The notes: generated by a model not told the origin, from the letters alone. Numbered from the stretch's first letter, positions 52,828 through 61,295 are shown. The stretch: 64,000 bases of DNA from Deinococcus grandis (GCF_001485435.1 NZ_BCMS01000001.1:2675501-2739500); one strand, 5' to 3'. A program made the numbers and translations.

Positions 52828-53534
52828 CTCGCCCCCCCCGCCCGGGTCGGCTGCGGACCCTCTGGCAGGAGTGGGGTTCGCCCGTTCTGGTCGCGCTGCT
52901 GTTCACGCAGTTCGGCGCGACTGCCGTGCGCGTGGACGGCGCGAGCATGCTGCCCGGCCTGCGCCACGGCGAACAGCTGGTCGTCCCGAAGGTCGAGGGC
53001 TGGGCGCACCGCGCCGGGCTGGGCACGTACGCACGCGGCGATGTGGTCGTGTTCAAACCGCCCCGCAGCGCCGCCGCCGAGTGGACGCGCGAGTACCGGG
53101 GCGTGACCCTCCCCTGGGCGTACCGCCCGTACCTCGTCAAGCGCGTGGTGGGGCTGCCCGGCGACCGGGTTCAGGTGCGCGGCGGCACCGTCCTCGTGAA
53201 CGGCCAGCCGCTCCCCGAGCCGCGCACGCAGGCGTACTGGGACGCCAGCTGCCACGACACCGCCAGTCCGCTGGCGAACACGCCCGCCGTCACCGTGCCC
53301 GCCGGGGCGTACTTCGTGATGGGCGACAACCGCAGCGAGGGCGGCAGCCTCGACAGCCGCGTGTTCGGCCCGGTGGACACCGCCGACATCGCCGGGCGGG
53401 CCGTCGCCAGCGTGTGGCCCCTGATGGCCCCCGAGCACGCGCAGGCCCCCTGCGACGGGCAGGCGCACCCCGAGCGGCGCGTGCAGCTCAGCGGGGCCGC
53501 CCACTGGAATCCGCGCCTCCTGATGGGCGACTGA
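52824..53534 (+). CDS. lepB: Signal peptidase I
   Basis: A 236-residue S26 signal peptidase with one N-terminal span (PVLVALLFTQFGATAV). Catalytic Ser41 lies in VDGASMLPGLRHGE and Lys106 in YLVKRVVGLPGDRV; box D/E is GDNRSEGGSLDSR. It cleaves signal peptides on the outer face of the inner membrane. Unusually, it is the third gene of a PadR-controlled operon. Start GTG 52824 is within GTGA. The TGA stop (53532-53534) is the left target repeat of the element that follows. Confidence 0.94.
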   Translation: MTRPPRPGRLRTLWQEWGSPVLVALLFTQFGATAVRVDGASMLPGLRHGEQLVVPKVEGWAHRAGLGTYARGDVVVFKPPRSAAAEWTREYRGVTLPWAYRPYLVKRVVGLPGDRVQVRGGTVLVNGQPLPEPRTQAYWDASCHDTASPLANTPAVTVPAGAYFVMGDNRSEGGSLDSRVFGPVDTADIAGRAVASVWPLMAPEHAQAPCDGQAHPERRVQLSGAAHWNPRLLMGD

Positions 53535-53669
53535 CAGCGGTTTCCAGTTCCATTGAGGGGCCAAAGGCACGCCCCTCAACTCCACCTCCAACCGCTGTCC
53601 TTCTCAGGTGCTCGTTCCGCTCGATTCAGAGGGATTGAGAAAGACCTTCAATCCCTCTGAATTCTGCTG
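53535..53669 (-). mobile_element. CAGCRG-type palindromic element at a stop codon
   Basis: 135 bp flanked by TGA at 53532-53534 (stop of lepB) and 53670-53672. Ends CAGCGGTTT and CTGCTG are imperfect inverted repeats. Hairpins TTGAGGGGC/GCCCCTCAA and ATTCAGAGGGATTG/CAATCCCTCTGAAT enclose TGCTCGTTCCGCTCG, which matches the middle of the TACGGA elements. Same layout, other ends. Confidence 0.75.
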
Positions 53670-54477
53670 TGAACCACCCCTGCACCTGCGCGTAGCTGGG
53701 GCCGGGCGTGGCGGGCGGCGTGCCGGGGCCGAGCAGGTCGCGGGTGAGGGTCAGGGTGTGGCCCAGCGCGGCGAGCATCAGCGCGGGGCCGGTGCTGACG
53801 CGGCTGGCCCCGGCGCGCAGCAGGGTGTGGGCGTCCGGGCCGCCGGGCAGGAGCATCACGCTGACCGGGCCGCCCAGCGCGCCGCGCAGTTCGCGCAGGG
53901 TGGCGGGGTCGGTCAGGCCGGGCACGAACACACTGTCCGCCCCGGCGTGCAGGTACGCGCGGCCGCGCCGGACGGTCTCCGTGAAGCGTTCGGTGGGGGT
54001 GGTCCCGAACCCGGCGAGGTACGTGTCGGTGCGGGCGTTCAGGTACGCGGGCACACCCAGGGTGTCGGCGGCCTGCCGGGCGGCGCGCAGCCGCAGGACC
54101 TGGTCCTCGACGGGCCGCAGCGTGCCCGTGTCGGTGGCGTCCTCCAGGTTCAGGCCCGCCACGCCCAGCCCCAGCGCGCGGGTGACGATCCGCGCGACGC
54201 CGTCGGGGTCAGGGGCGTACCCGCCTTCCAGGTCGGCGGTGACGGGCCGGGAGGTGGCCCGCACGATGCGGGCCAGGGCGTCCAGCAGGTCCTCCACGGG
54301 CGCGGCCTGCCCATCGGGCTCCCCGAGTGCGAAGGCGATCCCGGCGCTGGTGGTGCCGATGGCGGGCGCGCCCGCGTGCTCCAGGGTGCGGGCGCTGGCG
54401 GCGTCCCAGGCGTTCGGGAGGATCAGGCCCTCCCGGTGGGCGAGGTGGAGGGTGCGGGCGTGGTCGGGTCGGATCAT
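53626..54477 (-). CDS. PEP mutase/isocitrate lyase family protein
   Basis: A 283-residue TIM-barrel C-C lyase-family protein from ATG 54477 behind AGGAG. LILPNAWDAASARTLEHAG, GIGTTSAGIAFALGEPDG-like, VTADLEGGYAP and GLNLEDATD give the metal-binding loops; YLNARTDTYLAG follows. The catalytic KKCGH of isocitrate lyase is absent, as in the PrpB/oxaloacetate hydrolase-like branch, so the substrate is open. Its last ~14 residues (from TAEFRG on) and stop are encoded by the inserted element, so the native C-terminus has been replaced. Confidence 0.88.
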   Translation of the reverse strand: MIRPDHARTLHLAHREGLILPNAWDAASARTLEHAGAPAIGTTSAGIAFALGEPDGQAAPVEDLLDALARIVRATSRPVTADLEGGYAPDPDGVARIVTRALGLGVAGLNLEDATDTGTLRPVEDQVLRLRAARQAADTLGVPAYLNARTDTYLAGFGTTPTERFTETVRRGRAYLHAGADSVFVPGLTDPATLRELRGALGGPVSVMLLPGGPDAHTLLRAGASRVSTGPALMLAALGHTLTLTRDLLGPGTPPATPGPSYAQVQGWFTAEFRGIEGLSQSL

Positions 54478-54550
54478 GGGTGGGCTCCTGAAGACATGGG
54501 GAAAGGTCATCCGGCCCCGTCGTGGCGCCGGATAGCGAAAACGAGAGGTG

Positions 54551-55954
54551 TTACGTGGGGTCGAGAGCGGCGTGCCACGCGCGCAGCACGGCCTGACTGC
54601 GGCGCGGCGCGTGCGTCTGCAGCAGCGTCTGCAGCAGCGTCTGCACCTGCGCGGGCGTGGGCCGTGCGGGCAGGGCGTGGGTGCGGCGCAGGCTGGCGGC
54701 CAGCGCGGCGTCGCCCTCGGGCACGACGTCGGGGAAGCCCAGGACGCGCAGCAGCACGTAGTCCGCCGTCCAGGGGCCGATGCCGGGCACGGCCAGCAGC
54801 GTGCGGCGGGCCGCGCCGACCGTGCCGCGCGCCAGGGCGTCCAGGTTCAGTTCATGCCGCGCGACCCGCCCGGCGAGGCGGCGCAGCAGGGCGGCGCGCG
54901 CGTCGGTCAGGCCGCAGGCGCGCAGGGCGGCGTCGTCCAGCGCGGCCAGCTGCGCGGCGGTGGGCGGCGCGGTCAGGCCCCCGGCGACAGGCGTGCCGAA
55001 CCGCAGGGTCAGCGTGCGGCGGATGCGGCAGGCCTGCGCGAACGTGACCTGCTGCCCCGCCACCGCCCAGATCAACCCGTCGAAGGGTTGCGGGACCAGC
55101 GGGACCGGCCAGTCGCCACCGGCCAGGGGCGCGTGCAGGCCCAGCGCGCGGACGGTCAGGGCGTGCAGCGCCTCCCAGTCGGTGGGCGTCAGGGCGTCGG
55201 GGACGTCCGGGTGCACCTCGACCTGCCCGGCGGTGACGTGCAGCGTGACCCGTTGCGGCCCGCCGGGGAGGGTCCACGCGAAGGCCACGCGGCCAGCCTG
55301 CGCCTCCACCCGCTGCGTCACGCTGTCCGGGTCGCGGCCCAGGTCGCGCCACACGACCTCCAGCGGGCACCCCGCCGGGAGGGTCAGCGTCAGCCTGCCG
55401 CCCGTCCCGGCGTACCGCCACGCCTGCGGGGTCAGGTGCATCCCGCGGCGGAACTGCGCGCCGAACGCCGACAGACTCCCGAAGCCCACCGCGAACGCCA
55501 CCTCCGCCACGCTGCGCCCGCTGTCCCGCAGGGCTCGCGCGGCCAGCCGCACCCGCTCGCGGGCCAGCCACTCGCCGGGCGTCACCTGGAACAGGTCGCG
55601 CCACTGGGCGTGCAGGGCACTCTCGCCCAGGTGCAGCGCATCGGCCAGCGCCCGCACGCCCGGCACGTCGGGCACGCTCACGCCGCCCAGCGCGGCCAGC
55701 AGCGCCGCCTCGGGCAGCGGTACGCCCCGGTACGCGTCCGGGTGGCAGCGGCGGCAGGCACGCAGACCCGCCGCGCGCGCCTCATGGGGCGACGCGTGGA
55801 ACTGCACGTGCTCCGCGCGGGGCTTGCGGGCCCGGCAGGACGGCAGGCAGTAGATCCCGGTGCTCGTCACGCCGGTGTAGAACAGCCCGTCGAACGCCGC
55901 GTCCGCCGCGAACATGCGGCCCAGCATGAAGTCACGCGCGTACGGCAGGGTCAT
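54551..55954 (-). CDS. alkA: Ada-type/AraC/AlkA DNA-3-methyladenine glycosylase
   Basis: A 467-residue fusion. Residues 1-75 are the Ada metal-binding domain with Cys36, Cys40, Cys67 and Cys70 (YCLPSC, RACRRC), where the first Cys in Ada accepts methyl from phosphotriesters. Residues ~85-175 are an AraC helix-turn-helix (SVAEVAFAVGFGSLSAFGAQF). Residues ~185-465 are AlkA_N plus HhH-GPD: VPGIGPWTADYVLL and the catalytic Asp in VPEGDAAL. It excises alkylated bases and may sense alkylation to induce itself. Known architecture in other phyla. Confidence 0.93.
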   Translation of the reverse strand: MTLPYARDFMLGRMFAADAAFDGLFYTGVTSTGIYCLPSCRARKPRAEHVQFHASPHEARAAGLRACRRCHPDAYRGVPLPEAALLAALGGVSVPDVPGVRALADALHLGESALHAQWRDLFQVTPGEWLARERVRLAARALRDSGRSVAEVAFAVGFGSLSAFGAQFRRGMHLTPQAWRYAGTGGRLTLTLPAGCPLEVVWRDLGRDPDSVTQRVEAQAGRVAFAWTLPGGPQRVTLHVTAGQVEVHPDVPDALTPTDWEALHALTVRALGLHAPLAGGDWPVPLVPQPFDGLIWAVAGQQVTFAQACRIRRTLTLRFGTPVAGGLTAPPTAAQLAALDDAALRACGLTDARAALLRRLAGRVARHELNLDALARGTVGAARRTLLAVPGIGPWTADYVLLRVLGFPDVVPEGDAALAASLRRTHALPARPTPAQVQTLLQTLLQTHAPRRSQAVLRAWHAALDPT

Positions 55955-56022
55955 GCCCGCATTGTGCCGCGCACTCCGGGGCGGCCTCTACCGGAAAGCT
56001 CCGGGGCAATTCTCGGCGGGCG

Positions 56023-56445
56023 TCAGGCCTTGGGTGGGTCCTTGCCGTCCATGTTCCAGAAGTCCAGGTCGTCCAGGGCGCTGCCCAGCCCCTGGAGTTC
56101 CTGCCGCTGCTCGGCGGTGACGGGCGCGTGGCTGGTCAGGTCCTCCTGCCCGATGGCGCGGCCCATGACGTCCTCGGGCACGGCGGCCATCAGGCGTTGC
56201 AGCTGCGCGGCGTCCACGTCGGCGAGCATCTCGCTCTGCGCGTCGTGCAGCAGGTCGGTGTTCCCGCCGGACACGACCAGCGTGGGCGCGGTGGGGCGCA
56301 CGTCCTGAATGGGCAGCGGCGCGGCCGGTTCGGACGTGACCGGTGCGGGTGCGGCCGGGGGGGTGGGGGGCGCGGCGCGGCGCGTGGCCCGCCAGGCGAA
56401 CGCGGCGGCGGCCAGCAGGAGCAGGGTGATCAGCAGGACCAGCAT
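56023..56445 (-). CDS. Membrane-anchored hypothetical protein
   Basis: A 140-residue protein: one N-terminal span (LVLLITLLLLAAAAFAW), a Pro/Ala-rich linker, then a helical acidic part (MLADVDAAQLQRLMAAVPED, QRQELQGLGSALDDLDFW). No family recognised. No strong ribosome site; the call rests on length, codon bias and the membrane anchor. Confidence 0.65.
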   Translation of the reverse strand: MLVLLITLLLLAAAAFAWRATRRAAPPTPPAAPAPVTSEPAAPLPIQDVRPTAPTLVVSGGNTDLLHDAQSEMLADVDAAQLQRLMAAVPEDVMGRAIGQEDLTSHAPVTAEQRQELQGLGSALDDLDFWNMDGKDPPKA

Positions 56446-56536
56446 CGCGTTTCAGGGTAACGCGCCCGGGGTGGGGGTGGGTATCCCCCGGTCCGGGCGC
56501 GGTCCTGTGGCGTTCTTCACGACCCGGCGGGGCGCG

Positions 56537-56791
56537 TCAGGGGGGCGGGCTGTCCGGCGTCCACGGGCCGCCGCGGGTGGCGCTCAGGTCCAGTTCCCAC
56601 GCCAGCGCGCCGTACAGGGCGCCGGGCACGGCGGGCCACGCGGCGGCGGCGTCCAGCGCGCCTTCCAGGGTGGGTTCGTCGTGCGTGACGCCGTCCAGGT
56701 CCAGGCGGACGGCGCCGCTGCGCAGCAGGTGCACGCGCAGGTGCTGCCCGCCCGCCTGGACGTGGTAGAGGGTGCGGCGGATGTCGGTCAC
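56537..56791 (-). CDS. Small hypothetical protein
   Basis: An 84-residue protein, beta-rich at the start (TLYHVQAGGQHLRVHLLRSG) and aromatic at the end (GALYGALAWELDLS). GTG start one base after the hydrolase stop, so it is probably read through from that gene. No family recognised. Confidence 0.6.
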   Translation of the reverse strand: MTDIRRTLYHVQAGGQHLRVHLLRSGAVRLDLDGVTHDEPTLEGALDAAAAWPAVPGALYGALAWELDLSATRGGPWTPDSPPP

Positions 56792-56792
56792 G

Positions 56793-58115
56793 TCAGCGGG
56801 GGCGCAGGTGGTACAGCTCCAGGCCCAGCATGGTGCGGGGCGCGAAGCCCTTCCAGGCGTTCTGCCCGGTGGCGTTCGCGGCGATGGGCGTGGGGACGTT
56901 CAGGTACGCGGCGGCGCCCGCGTCGCCCTTCAGGTTCAGGTTCAGGAAGGCGGTGACGAAGTGCTGGTTGAGGTTGTTCAGGCGGGCGCTGTCCCACACC
57001 GGGTCGGCGTAGTGCTCGTGGTCGGCGAAGCTCAGGCCCGGCAGGCTGGGCGCGGGGTTCGGGGCGATGTTGTGGCGGGCGTTCTGGTACACCAGCAGGT
57101 ACCGGTCGGCGTTCACGGCGTTCTCGAACAGCGGTTTGACGCCTTCCTCGAAGCCGGACACGTCGTCATGGTCGCCCACGACGAACAGGGTGGGGACTTT
57201 CAGGCCCTCCAGCCCTCTGGCGTCCCAGAAGCCGTACTCGCCGGTGGGGACGCCCAGGCCGCGCGCGGCGCTGGGGCCGCCCCACGGCGCGAAGGCGACG
57301 GCGGCGCGGATGCGTGGGTCGGGCGTGAACGCGCCGGTCTGGCGGGGGGTCAGGGTCCCGCCGGGCAGCAGCGCCGCGACCTTGGGGGCGTACCCGGCCC
57401 CGGCGGCGTTCAGCGCGCCGTAGCCGCCCATGGAGTACCCGAGGACGGCCGCGCGGCTGGCGTCAAGGGTGCCGCTCAGCGGGGAGCCGCTGCCGGGCGC
57501 GCCGAGCTTGGCGATCTGGTCGAGGGTGAAGTTGATGTCGGGCGCGCGGTTCACCAGGGTGCTGTTGAACGGTCCGCGGTTGTCGTGGGTGCTGTCGGTG
57601 TGGTCGATGGCCGCCACGACGTACCCGCGGCTGGCGAGGTGCTCGGTGAGGTACGTCAGGAGGTAGCGGCTCCCGGTGTACCCGTGCGACACGATGACCA
57701 GCGGGAACGCCTGCCCGCTCAGGGGCTTGGCGTCCCGGGCGGCGCGGCCGTCGAAGGTGAAGGCCTTGCCGCTGGTCAGGGTGTCGGTGTACGTGACGGT
57801 TTCCTTCGCGCCGTTCGCGGTGGGGTACCAGACTTCCACGGTCAGGCGGCGGTCGGCGCGGGGCACGGGCCCGCTCTGGGGCGCGCGGGCGAGGTCGGGC
57901 TGGCCCGGGTTGACCAGCGTGACGGTGCGCACGCCCACCGCGAAGCTGCCGCGCGCGGCGAGTTCCGGCGCGTCGGGGCGGGCGTCGCCGGGCAGGAACG
58001 GCGCGGCCGTCTGGGGCCCCGCAGTGTTCGGGGTGGTGGGGGCGGTCTGGGCGGCGGCGTCCGGGGCAGTGGCGGTCATCAGGGTCAAGCTAAGGCACAG
58101 GGCAAGGCGGCGCAT
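56793..58115 (-). CDS. Secreted alpha/beta hydrolase (PAF-acetylhydrolase-like)
   Basis: A 440-residue exported enzyme. Signal peptide MRRLALCLSLTLMTATAPDA. The oxyanion loop is PLVIVSHGYTGSR, the nucleophile elbow VLGYSMGGYG (Ser), the acid probably in FVVGDHDDVSG and the His in FADHEHYADP. The layout fits plasma platelet-activating factor acetylhydrolase/chlorophyllase-like hydrolases, so a secreted esterase or lipase; the substrate is unknown. Confidence 0.88.
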   Translation of the reverse strand: MRRLALCLSLTLMTATAPDAAAQTAPTTPNTAGPQTAAPFLPGDARPDAPELAARGSFAVGVRTVTLVNPGQPDLARAPQSGPVPRADRRLTVEVWYPTANGAKETVTYTDTLTSGKAFTFDGRAARDAKPLSGQAFPLVIVSHGYTGSRYLLTYLTEHLASRGYVVAAIDHTDSTHDNRGPFNSTLVNRAPDINFTLDQIAKLGAPGSGSPLSGTLDASRAAVLGYSMGGYGALNAAGAGYAPKVAALLPGGTLTPRQTGAFTPDPRIRAAVAFAPWGGPSAARGLGVPTGEYGFWDARGLEGLKVPTLFVVGDHDDVSGFEEGVKPLFENAVNADRYLLVYQNARHNIAPNPAPSLPGLSFADHEHYADPVWDSARLNNLNQHFVTAFLNLNLKGDAGAAAYLNVPTPIAANATGQNAWKGFAPRTMLGLELYHLRPR

Positions 58116-58365
58116 CGGGTGTTCCTCCGGGGGTGGCGGTCTGCACGCCGCCGCGCGGGCGGGGCAGGCAGACGGGGCAGGCAGACGGATCGATTGCTGT
58201 GAAACCTGAATCAGTTGGTGAAACGAAGCGCAGCATACCCCCGAACGGGGGCGGACGCACGCCGATCCGGGACGGCGTCCAGAGTGACACCGTCACACGG
58301 CGGCTTCATTCGCCCGGCAAAGTGCACCTCTGTCCCCGGTGACCGGTGCTGTGGCGGCATGACAA

Positions 58366-58393
58366 CACCCCCGACCTGTGGTGGCCGGGGGTG
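58366..58393. terminator. Terminator hairpin after the rhodanese gene
   Basis: Stem CACCCCCG (58366-58373)/CGGGGGTG (58386-58393) with further partial pairing inside, just past the minus-strand gene end. The stretch 58116-58365 otherwise shows no gene. Confidence 0.6.
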
Positions 58394-58406
58394 CGGGGTG
58401 GGGGGG

Positions 58407-59270
58407 TTACGCCTCGCTGTAGCTCTTCTCGATGGGCAGGCCCACGGCGTTGCCCCACTCGGTCCAGCTGCCGTCGTAGTTGCGGACCTTGGGGTACCCG
58501 AGCAGTTCGCGCAGCACGAACCAGCTGTGGCTGCTGCGTTCGGCGATGCGGCAGTACGCGATGACGTCCTTGTCGGCGGTGACGCCCTCACCCTCGTACA
58601 GGGCCTTGAGTTCGTCGGCCGACTTGAAGGTGCCGTCCTCGTTGGTGGCCTTCGCCCAGGGGATGCTGCGCGCGCCGGGGATGTGCCCGCCGCGCAGCAC
58701 GCCTTCCTGCGGGTAGTTGGGCATGTGCGTGACCTTGCCGCTGAACTCGTCGGGGCTGCGGACGTCCACCAGCGCGCCGGTGCCGCCCCTGACGCTCTCC
58801 AGGTGGGCCTTGACCTCGTCGCGGTAGGCACGCAGGCTGTCGTCGCGGGTCAGGGCGGGGTAGCTGGTCGCCTCGACGCTGGGGGCGTCGGTGGTGGTGG
58901 GGCGGCCCTCCGCGACCCACTTCTGGCGGCCGCCGTTCATGAGTTTCATCGTGTTCTTGATGCCGCTGTAGGACAGGAACCAGTAGGCGTAGCTGGCCCA
59001 CCAGTTGCTCTTGTCGCCGTACAGCACGATGGTGTCGTCGGCCTGGATGCCCAGGCGACCCAGCAGGTCGCTGACCTTGTCGGGGGTGATGAAGTCACGT
59101 TCGACGGGGTGCCACAGGTCGACCTGCCAGTCGAGTTTCACGGCGCCGGGGGCGTGGCCGGTGTCGTAGAGGAGGATGTCCTCGTCCACCTCGATCAGGC
59201 GGATGCCGGGCGTGTTGAGGTTCTGTTCGACCCAGTCGGTGCTGACGAGTACGTCTTTCGCGTAGTCCAT
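58407..59270 (-). CDS. Thiosulfate/3-mercaptopyruvate sulfurtransferase (rhodanese)
   Basis: A 287-residue tandem-rhodanese protein from ATG 59270. Domain one (residues 5-130, VSTDWVEQNLNTPGIRLIEVD) is inactive; domain two carries the catalytic Cys240 in AYCRIAERSSHSW, the loop of thiosulfate-type CRxGxR enzymes with minor change. It moves sulfane sulfur to an acceptor such as cyanide or a thiol protein. Divergent from sufE, which suggests sulfur trafficking to Fe-S assembly. Confidence 0.93.
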   Translation of the reverse strand: MDYAKDVLVSTDWVEQNLNTPGIRLIEVDEDILLYDTGHAPGAVKLDWQVDLWHPVERDFITPDKVSDLLGRLGIQADDTIVLYGDKSNWWASYAYWFLSYSGIKNTMKLMNGGRQKWVAEGRPTTTDAPSVEATSYPALTRDDSLRAYRDEVKAHLESVRGGTGALVDVRSPDEFSGKVTHMPNYPQEGVLRGGHIPGARSIPWAKATNEDGTFKSADELKALYEGEGVTADKDVIAYCRIAERSSHSWFVLRELLGYPKVRNYDGSWTEWGNAVGLPIEKSYSEA

Positions 59271-59341
59271 GGTGTGGTGCCTCCTGTGAGTGGGGGTGGA
59301 ACTGCCGAGTGCCCCAGGATTGTACCCTGACTCCCGACTTA

Positions 59342-59358
59342 TTGACAAAAGAGGTCAA
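59342..59358. promoter_or_regulatory. Palindrome in the rhodanese-sufE divergent promoter region
   Basis: TTGAC-N7-GTCAA, a 17-bp inverted repeat between the two divergent starts. TTGAC also looks like part of a -35 for sufE. A shared operator is possible. Confidence 0.45.
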
Positions 59359-59396
59359 CTGGACAGGCCCACCCAATCCCGCCCCGGGGGCGGCGC

Positions 59397-59402
59397 TACA
59401 CT
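59397..59402 (+). promoter_or_regulatory. -10 box TACACT, leaderless type
   Basis: Six bases before ATG 59409. Confidence 0.5.
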
Positions 59403-59408
59403 CCGCGC

Positions 59409-59855
59409 ATGACCGACGCCGCGCCCGCCCTGCCGGAAAAACTCCAGAGCATCGTCAGCATGTTCCGCAGCGCCCCCAAACCCCTGCGCCTCCAGGCCCT
59501 GCTGGAATACAGCAAGAAACTCCCCGGCCTGCCCGAGAAGTACCTCGAGCACCCCGAGTTCCTCCAGCCCGTCCCCGAATGCACCAGCCCCTTCTTCCTC
59601 GTCACCGAGCAGGACGAGCAGGGCGGCATGCACCTGTACTTCAAGGTCCCCGAGGAAGCCCCCACCGTCCGCGGCTACGCCGGCATCCTGCACGAGGCGC
59701 TGGACGGCGCGCAGCCCGAGGAGATCCTGAGCATCCCGGACCAGTTCTACATGGACATGGGCCTGACCGAACTGATCACCCCCATGCGCCTGCGCGGGAT
59801 GGGCGCCATCCTGATGCGCCTGAAGAACGACGTCCGCGAGCACGCCAAAGCTTAA
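59409..59855 (+). CDS. sufE: SufE family sulfur acceptor
   Basis: A 148-residue SufE: KLQSIVSMFRSAPKPLRLQA, LLEYSKKLPGLPEKY and the sulfur-accepting Cys58 in PVPECTSPFFL, then GYAGILHEALDGAQPEEIL and GLTELITPMRLRGM. SufE takes persulfide from SufS for Fe-S cluster assembly. No sufS in the window. Divergent partner is the rhodanese gene; ended by a hairpin terminator. Confidence 0.93.
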   Translation: MTDAAPALPEKLQSIVSMFRSAPKPLRLQALLEYSKKLPGLPEKYLEHPEFLQPVPECTSPFFLVTEQDEQGGMHLYFKVPEEAPTVRGYAGILHEALDGAQPEEILSIPDQFYMDMGLTELITPMRLRGMGAILMRLKNDVREHAKA

Positions 59856-59870
59856 GGACCGCCAGCGAAA

Positions 59871-59903
59871 CGGGCCGCTCTCCCCTGTCCGGGAGGCGGC
59901 CCG
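59871..59903 (+). terminator. Terminator hairpin after sufE
   Basis: Arms CGGGCCGCTCTCCC (59871-59884) and GGGAGGCGGCCCG (59891-59903) pair with one bulged base; it can serve both convergent genes. Confidence 0.7.
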
Positions 59904-59920
59904 CTTCAGTCATCCCCGGT

Positions 59921-60463
59921 TCAGTCCTCGGGCAGCAGCGCGTCAATGAGCAGCGCGGTCACGCCCAGGGCCAGTCCGTACGTGAGGTGCGCGCCCAGGC
60001 GGTTCGCGTGGCCCTTCGCGGGCGTCCCGGCCGGGCCGTCCTGCAGGCCCAGCAGCGGCACGATCCCTTCGTCCACCAGTGCCCAGAGGCCCACGCCGAA
60101 CGCCGCGCCCTTGACGGGGTTGCCCCGCCCGGCCAGCGCGCCGTACAGGGCGCCGCTGCCGATGCCCATGCCCCAGTGCACCGCCTCGCTGAGGGCCGCG
60201 CGGGTCTGCCTGCCGGGCGCGTGCCCCTCGGTCTTCTCGTACGCGACGCGGCCGATGGCGGCGGTGCTGCTCTCGCCGGGCTGGTGCTGCTGCCCGATCA
60301 CCGAGATGGAATGCTCGTCCTTCTCCGGTTCCTTCCGCTGATCGCCGCCGTCCTCGCTCCTGCCTTCCACGAGTGGCGCCACGCGCGTCCAGTACTGCCC
60401 CATGGCCAGTGTGCCCACGGCCCCGCCGATCAGTCCCGCCAGTACGTTCCGGTATGCGCTCAT
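59921..60463 (-). CDS. Membrane protein, YagU/DUF1440-like
   Basis: A 180-residue protein with a glycine-rich first span (NVLAGLIGGAVGTLAMGQYW), a charged loop (~35-75), and further spans (VHWGMGIGSGALYGALAG, AAFGVGLWALVDEGIVPLLG, LTYGLALGVTALLIDALL). The pattern recalls DUF1440/YagU inner-membrane proteins of unknown function. ATG 60463 is seven bases after a TACGGT box. Confidence 0.75.
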   Translation of the reverse strand: MSAYRNVLAGLIGGAVGTLAMGQYWTRVAPLVEGRSEDGGDQRKEPEKDEHSISVIGQQHQPGESSTAAIGRVAYEKTEGHAPGRQTRAALSEAVHWGMGIGSGALYGALAGRGNPVKGAAFGVGLWALVDEGIVPLLGLQDGPAGTPAKGHANRLGAHLTYGLALGVTALLIDALLPED

Positions 60464-60470
60464 GCCGCCC

Positions 60471-60476
60471 ACCGTA
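60471..60476 (-). promoter_or_regulatory. -10 box TACGGT, leaderless type
   Basis: Minus-strand box seven bases before ATG 60463. Confidence 0.5.
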
Positions 60477-60554
60477 CCCAGCCGCCCGGGGCGGCAACTG
60501 GAACGCGGGGCCCAGGGTGAAGGAAAGCTGCAAGGGCCGTCAGCGGAACATGAA

Positions 60555-60589
60555 CGTGGGGCCACCCCCAAGTCAGAGGTGGCCCCACG
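60555..60589 (-). terminator. Terminator hairpin after rdgB
   Basis: Perfect 12-bp stem CGTGGGGCCACC (60555-60566)/GGTGGCCCCACG (60578-60589). Confidence 0.8.
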
Positions 60590-60602
60590 CGTTCAGATCC
60601 GG

Positions 60603-61220
60603 TCAGACGATCGGGGTGACGTCCCGTTCGGGCAGGCCGCTGCGGTGCGCGTCACGCAGGGCCGCCAGCGCCCGGCCCCGGTGGCTGACCGCGCGCTTTT
60701 CCGGCACCGTCATCTCGGCCAGGGTGCGGGTGTCGCCGTCCGGGACGAACAGCGGGTCGTACCCGAAGCCGTTCGCGCCGCGCGGGCCTTCGAGCAGCGT
60801 GCCGGGCAGTTCACCGCGGTACGTTTCGAGGTGCCCGTCCGGGTACGCCAGGATCACGACGGACACGAACTTCGCGCGGCGGTTCTTCTCGCCGCGCAGT
60901 TTCTCCAACAGGTACACGTTGCGTTCCACGTCGTTGTCGCGGTTGCCGTAACGGGCGGAGTACACGCCGGGCTCGCCGCCCAGCGCCTCGACCTCGATGC
61001 CGCTGTCGTCCGCCAGCGCGGGCCGCCCGGTCATCAGCGCGGCGGCGCAGGCCTTCAGGGCCGCGTTCTCCTCGTACGTCGCGCCAGTCTCGTCCGGCAG
61101 GGGCAGGCTGCCCAGCGGGCTGAGGGTCCAGCCGGTGCCCTGCAGGGCCTCCTCGATCTCCCGGACCTTCCCGGCGTTGCTGGTCGCCACCACCACGTTC
61201 ATGCCCGCATCAGTCGTCAC
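60603..61220 (-). CDS. rdgB: XTP/dITP pyrophosphatase
   Basis: A 205-residue HAM1/RdgB that removes non-canonical purine triphosphates. VVATSNAGKVREIEEAL is the phosphate-binding start, TYEENAALKA and LADDSGIEVEALGGEPGVYSAR hold the metal-binding acidic residues, and GANGFGYDPLFVPDGDTRTLAEM plus EKRAVSHRGRAL the base-recognition part. Start GTG 61220 fits a TACACT -10 box seven bases upstream; ATG 61202 is the alternative. Confidence 0.95.
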   Translation of the reverse strand: MTTDAGMNVVVATSNAGKVREIEEALQGTGWTLSPLGSLPLPDETGATYEENAALKACAAALMTGRPALADDSGIEVEALGGEPGVYSARYGNRDNDVERNVYLLEKLRGEKNRRAKFVSVVILAYPDGHLETYRGELPGTLLEGPRGANGFGYDPLFVPDGDTRTLAEMTVPEKRAVSHRGRALAALRDAHRSGLPERDVTPIV

Positions 61221-61227
61221 GCCCCGC

Positions 61228-61233
61228 AGTGTA
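61228..61233 (-). promoter_or_regulatory. -10 box TACACT, leaderless type
   Basis: Minus-strand box seven bases before GTG 61220. Confidence 0.5.
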
Positions 61234-61295
61234 GGGGATCAGGCCGAGCCGCTGCATGAAGCGCGGCCGCGCCCCCTCCGGTGGGGGGCCCGGGG

